From: Pseudomonas fluorescens
GTDB taxonomy: Bacteria > Pseudomonadota > Gammaproteobacteria > Pseudomonadales > Pseudomonadaceae
NCBI RefSeq assembly: GCF_002022275.1
Contig: NZ_MSDF01000054.1
Location: forward strand, 1-64,000
Direction: 5' to 3'
DNA length: 64,000 nucleotides
The notes under the pieces were generated by a model that worked only from the letters and a program-made list of their open reading frames with translations, searched no databases and had not been told where the DNA came from. The position numbers and the translations under genes are program-made. Below are positions 61,394 through 64,000 of the stretch, piece by piece (position 1 is the first letter of the stretch; every line of letters begins with the position of its first letter).

Positions 61394-62737
61394 TCAGGCT
61401 CCCAGCAGGCTTTGGCCGCACACGCGTACGACTTGGCCATTGACCCCGCCGGACGCAGGGTGCGCCAGCCAGGCGATGGTCTCGGCCACGTCGATCGGTT
61501 GGCCGCCCTGGGACAAGGAGTTCATGCGCCGCCCCGCTTCGCGAATCATCAGCGGAATTTTCGCGGTCATCTGGGTTTCGATAAACCCGGGCGCCACCGC
61601 GTTGACCGTGACCTGCTGCGCCGCTGCACGTGGCGCCAAGCCCTGCACCAGGCCGATCACACCGGCCTTGGACGTCGCGTAGTTGCTTTGCCCCAGGTTG
61701 CCGGCGATGCCGGAGATCGACGAGACGCACACAATGCGCCCACCGGGGTTCAGCCCTTGGCCTTCCAGCAATTCGCTGCTCAGGTGCAGCGGTGCTTGCA
61801 GATTCACGGCCAACACGCTGCGCCAGGCTGCTTCGGTCATCTTGGCGATGGTCTTGTCGCGGGTAATCCCGGCGTTGTGCACCACCACGTCGAAGGCGCC
61901 GTACTGGCTGACGTGTGTCAACAACAACGCGGCCGCGTCGGCGGCGGTGATGTCCAGCGGCAATGCCGACCCGCCGACGCTTGTTGCGGCTTGTTGCAAT
62001 GCGTCGTGGGCTTGGGGCACGTCCACGCACACTACGTGGGCGCCGTCACGCGCCAACACCTGCGCAATTGCCAGGCCGATGCCACGGGACGCGCCGGTGA
62101 CCAGCGCGCGGCGTCCGGCGAAGGGGGTTTCCCAGTTGATGGCGGTGTTGCCGTCCACCGGTTTTTCCAGGCGCACCACTTGCCCGGACACATAGGCCGA
62201 ACGGCGCGACAGGAAAAAACGCAGGCTGCTGTCCAGCGCATCTTCGGCACCCGGCGCCACGTAAATCAATTGCACCGTAATGGCTCGGCGCAGTTCTTTG
62301 GCCAGCGAGCGCACCAGACCTTCAAGGGCGCGTTGCGCGATGGCTTGGGGCAAGTCCTTGCAATGCTCGGGGGCGGTGCCGAGGACCACCACGCGGCTGT
62401 GCTGGCCGAGGCGTTTGGCGTTGGCGTGGAAGAACACATACAGCTCGTCGAGCTGTTGCAGGTCGACCACGTCACTGGCGTCGAACACTGCGCCCTGCAC
62501 CTTGACCGTGGACGGCGCCTTGAGGGTCGCCGGGGTGGCGGCGACCGTGTTAGTGGCGCTGAAAATCCGCTGCACCTGCGCGGCCAGGCGCCCTGCCCCG
62601 GCGAGGATCACCGGGTTGACCAGGCCTTGTTGGCCGCTGCGATGGCGTTGTAGCGGCAAGGGTTGCGGCAGGCCGATGGCCTGGGCCAAGCGGCGGCCCC
62701 AGGGGGAATTGACGAACGAGAGGTAGCTGTCACTCAT
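61394..62737 (-). CDS. High-molecular-weight 3-oxoacyl-ACP/CoA reductase (FabG4-like)
   Basis: 447 residues, about twice a normal FabG. The C-terminal half is a full SDR: RRALVTGASRGIGLAIAQVLARDG, HNAGITRDKTIAKM, catalytic Ser (VSSISGIAGNLGQ) and YATSKAG. The N-terminal half is a second, degenerate Rossmann domain. This is the architecture of mycobacterial FabG4. I chose the ATG at 62737; AGGA lies upstream. Immediately followed by the MaoC gene, so the two should act on the same acyl chain. Confidence 0.9.
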   Translation of the reverse strand: MSDSYLSFVNSPWGRRLAQAIGLPQPLPLQRHRSGQQGLVNPVILAGAGRLAAQVQRIFSATNTVAATPATLKAPSTVKVQGAVFDASDVVDLQQLDELYVFFHANAKRLGQHSRVVVLGTAPEHCKDLPQAIAQRALEGLVRSLAKELRRAITVQLIYVAPGAEDALDSSLRFFLSRRSAYVSGQVVRLEKPVDGNTAINWETPFAGRRALVTGASRGIGLAIAQVLARDGAHVVCVDVPQAHDALQQAATSVGGSALPLDITAADAAALLLTHVSQYGAFDVVVHNAGITRDKTIAKMTEAAWRSVLAVNLQAPLHLSSELLEGQGLNPGGRIVCVSSISGIAGNLGQSNYATSKAGVIGLVQGLAPRAAAQQVTVNAVAPGFIETQMTAKIPLMIREAGRRMNSLSQGGQPIDVAETIAWLAHPASGGVNGQVVRVCGQSLLGA

Positions 62738-62770
62738 AGACACAATCCTGCTGTGTAAACCCGATCAACT

Positions 62771-62839
62771 GTGGGAGCTGGCTTGCCTGCGATAGCGGTG
62801 TGTCAGGTAAACCGCTATCGCAGGCAAGCCAGCTCCCAC
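62771..62839. repeat. Short-centre REPIN
   Basis: Inverted REP pair with a centre of only about 25 bases; the arms pair almost directly through GATAGCGGT/ACCGCTATC. Confidence 0.9.
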
Positions 62840-62855
62840 ATTGACTGTGTTTTAC

Positions 62856-64000
62856 CTAGTTGACCGAGGCGTTTTCGCTTTGCGGGGTGCGACGTTTGGC
62901 GGTCGGTTCCAACGCTTGTTTGCGCTGCTGCAAAGCCTCCAGCAAACCAAAGTCCTGCGGGAAGTCATCGACCTGGATGCCATGGTCGGCGTATTCCACA
63001 TAACGCCCGAGCACGCTGTCTTCGTCGTCGCTGATCAGGTCCAGCGCCCGCGCCTTGACGCGCCAGCCGGTAAAGGCCGTGGCGGAAATCGGCATTGGCT
63101 CGATCAGGCCTCCCTTGATCGCGGGCTTGAGCCGCGCCTCGATCAGCTCGACTTGCGGCAACAAACGGAAACCCAATTCGCCGTACGCCAGCTTGTCGAT
63201 TTCGGCGCGCGGTATGTAGGAATTGGCCAACAAACGGTCACGTGTCTCGCCCGGGGTCTGCACCACTTCCGCTACCTGTGCCAACAGGCGATCCGAGGGT
63301 TTGCGCGAAGGGATACCGAACGGAAAACTCAAGCCACGCACCACCGCTGCGGCCGCTTTGGAGGGGTAGTTGTCGAGCACTTCAATCAAGGCTTCATAAG
63401 CCCGCAGCAAGGCGTCCTGGGCCGACCAGTGCACCAGGGGCAGGTCCGCCTGGGGCCGCCCGTCATCTTCAAAGCGCTTGAGCACGCAGGACAGGATGTA
63501 CAGCTGCGACAGCATATCGCCCAGGCGCCCGGTGATACTTTCCTTGCGCTTGAGGGCACCGCCCAACACGCCCATGGACACGTCCGAGAGCAATGCCAGC
63601 ACCACCGACAGCCGATTGGCCTGACGGTAGTAGGACGCCAGCGCCGGGTCGGTCTTGGCCGGTGCGGAAATCAGCCGCCCACCCGTCAGCGAATGCACCG
63701 CCGCGCGTACGGTGTTGGCCAGCACGAAACTCACGTGGCCGAACAGCGCACTGTCGAATGCTTCCAATGCCTTGCGCCGGTCAGGGTTGCGCGCCGCTTC
63801 CATCTCGCGGAACACATAGGGATGGCAGCGAATCAGGCCCTGGCCAAAGATGATCAGGCAGCGGGTCATGATGTTGGCGCCTTCCACCGTGATGGCGATG
63901 GGGCTTTGCTGATAAGCGCGGGCGAGGAAGTTGTTCGGGCCCATGCAGATGCCCTTGCCGGCGACGATGTCCATGCCGTCGTTGACGATAATCCGCGCGC
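62856..64000 (-). CDS. fadE: Acyl-CoA dehydrogenase FadE-type, C-terminal part (cut by window edge)
   Basis: C-terminal about 380 residues of a FadE-class acyl-CoA dehydrogenase; the usual length is about 815, so the N-terminal half is beyond the window. The visible start region (VAGKGICMGPNNFLARAYQQSPIAITVEGANIMTRCLIIFGQG) is the end of the catalytic fold, with the likely catalytic Glu in TVEGAN. The rest is the DUF1974-type domain peculiar to FadE: RLSVVLALLSDVSMGVLGGALKRKESITGRLGDMLSQLYI. Introduces the first double bond of beta-oxidation. Same strand as the reductase, hydratase, thiolase and ligase. Confidence 0.9.
   Translation of the reverse strand, partial: ARIIVNDGMDIVAGKGICMGPNNFLARAYQQSPIAITVEGANIMTRCLIIFGQGLIRCHPYVFREMEAARNPDRRKALEAFDSALFGHVSFVLANTVRAAVHSLTGGRLISAPAKTDPALASYYRQANRLSVVLALLSDVSMGVLGGALKRKESITGRLGDMLSQLYILSCVLKRFEDDGRPQADLPLVHWSAQDALLRAYEALIEVLDNYPSKAAAAVVRGLSFPFGIPSRKPSDRLLAQVAEVVQTPGETRDRLLANSYIPRAEIDKLAYGELGFRLLPQVELIEARLKPAIKGGLIEPMPISATAFTGWRVKARALDLISDDEDSVLGRYVEYADHGIQVDDFPQDFGLLEALQQRKQALEPTAKRRTPQSENASVN

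Overview
The window is a GC-rich, gene-dense piece of a Pseudomonas chromosome, most likely of the P. fluorescens group. The evidence is the gene content (RstAB-type two-component system, MiaE, AcnB, the 180-kDa GdhB, SbcDC, a DUF3077/DUF6124-type gene) and about a dozen copies of the REP palindrome built on GTGGGAGCTGGCTTGCCTGCGA, usually as head-to-head pairs (REPINs) between genes. I see no rRNA, tRNA, CRISPR array, transposase or prophage. The species call is by recognition; no search was run.

Layout. 0-5.7 kb: rstB/rstA, an MFS transporter, miaE, and a tandem-Usp stress protein behind a perfect ANR/FNR box. 5.7-10.1 kb: acnB with a large structured leader, and a SdaC-type amino acid transporter. 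10.1-14.4 kb: an accessory patch with a FAD oxidoreductase, a TetR regulator, an attenuator-like leader before an isochorismatase-family hydrolase, and an apparent orphan toxin/immunity remnant. 14.4-24 kb: hydroxyacid dehydrogenase, phosphotransferase plus SDR pair, AhpD-like/MocR divergent pair, cupin, tag, and a DctA-type transporter with two GntR-family regulators. 24-32 kb: an exported protein, a Sel1-like protein and gdhB. 32.1-39 kb: six coupled genes, MoxR, DUF58, DUF4381, BatA-, BatB/C- and BatD-like. 39-45.4 kb: a DUF3077/DUF6124-type cassette with an elaborate leader, flanked by two nearly identical REPINs, then sbcD-sbcC-GST. 45.4-56 kb: a 59-aa exported protein, lactonase and DUF5629-like gene, a 1648-residue dermonecrotic-toxin-domain protein, and an MMPL/RND transporter with a YCF48-like partner. 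56-64 kb: a Gfo/Idh/MocA oxidoreductase behind GGAA-N6-TTCC sites, then a minus-strand fatty-acid cluster (AMP ligase, thiolase, MaoC, FabG4-like reductase, FadE-type dehydrogenase running off the right edge).

How it works together. The core is central and amino acid metabolism (AcnB, GdhB, SdaC, DctA-like) and beta-oxidation-like acyl-CoA chemistry. Stress and envelope functions surround it (RstAB, Usp, SbcDC, Bat). Most operons are translationally coupled through ATGA, GTGA or TTGA overlaps. The most unusual signals are in non-coding DNA: the leader at 39252-39417, the acnB leader, the attenuator near 12.9 kb, and several operator-like palindromes next to regulators that could plausibly bind them. 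The two protein loci most worth a second look are the toxin/immunity remnant near 14 kb and the giant toxin-like gene at 47.5-52.4 kb.
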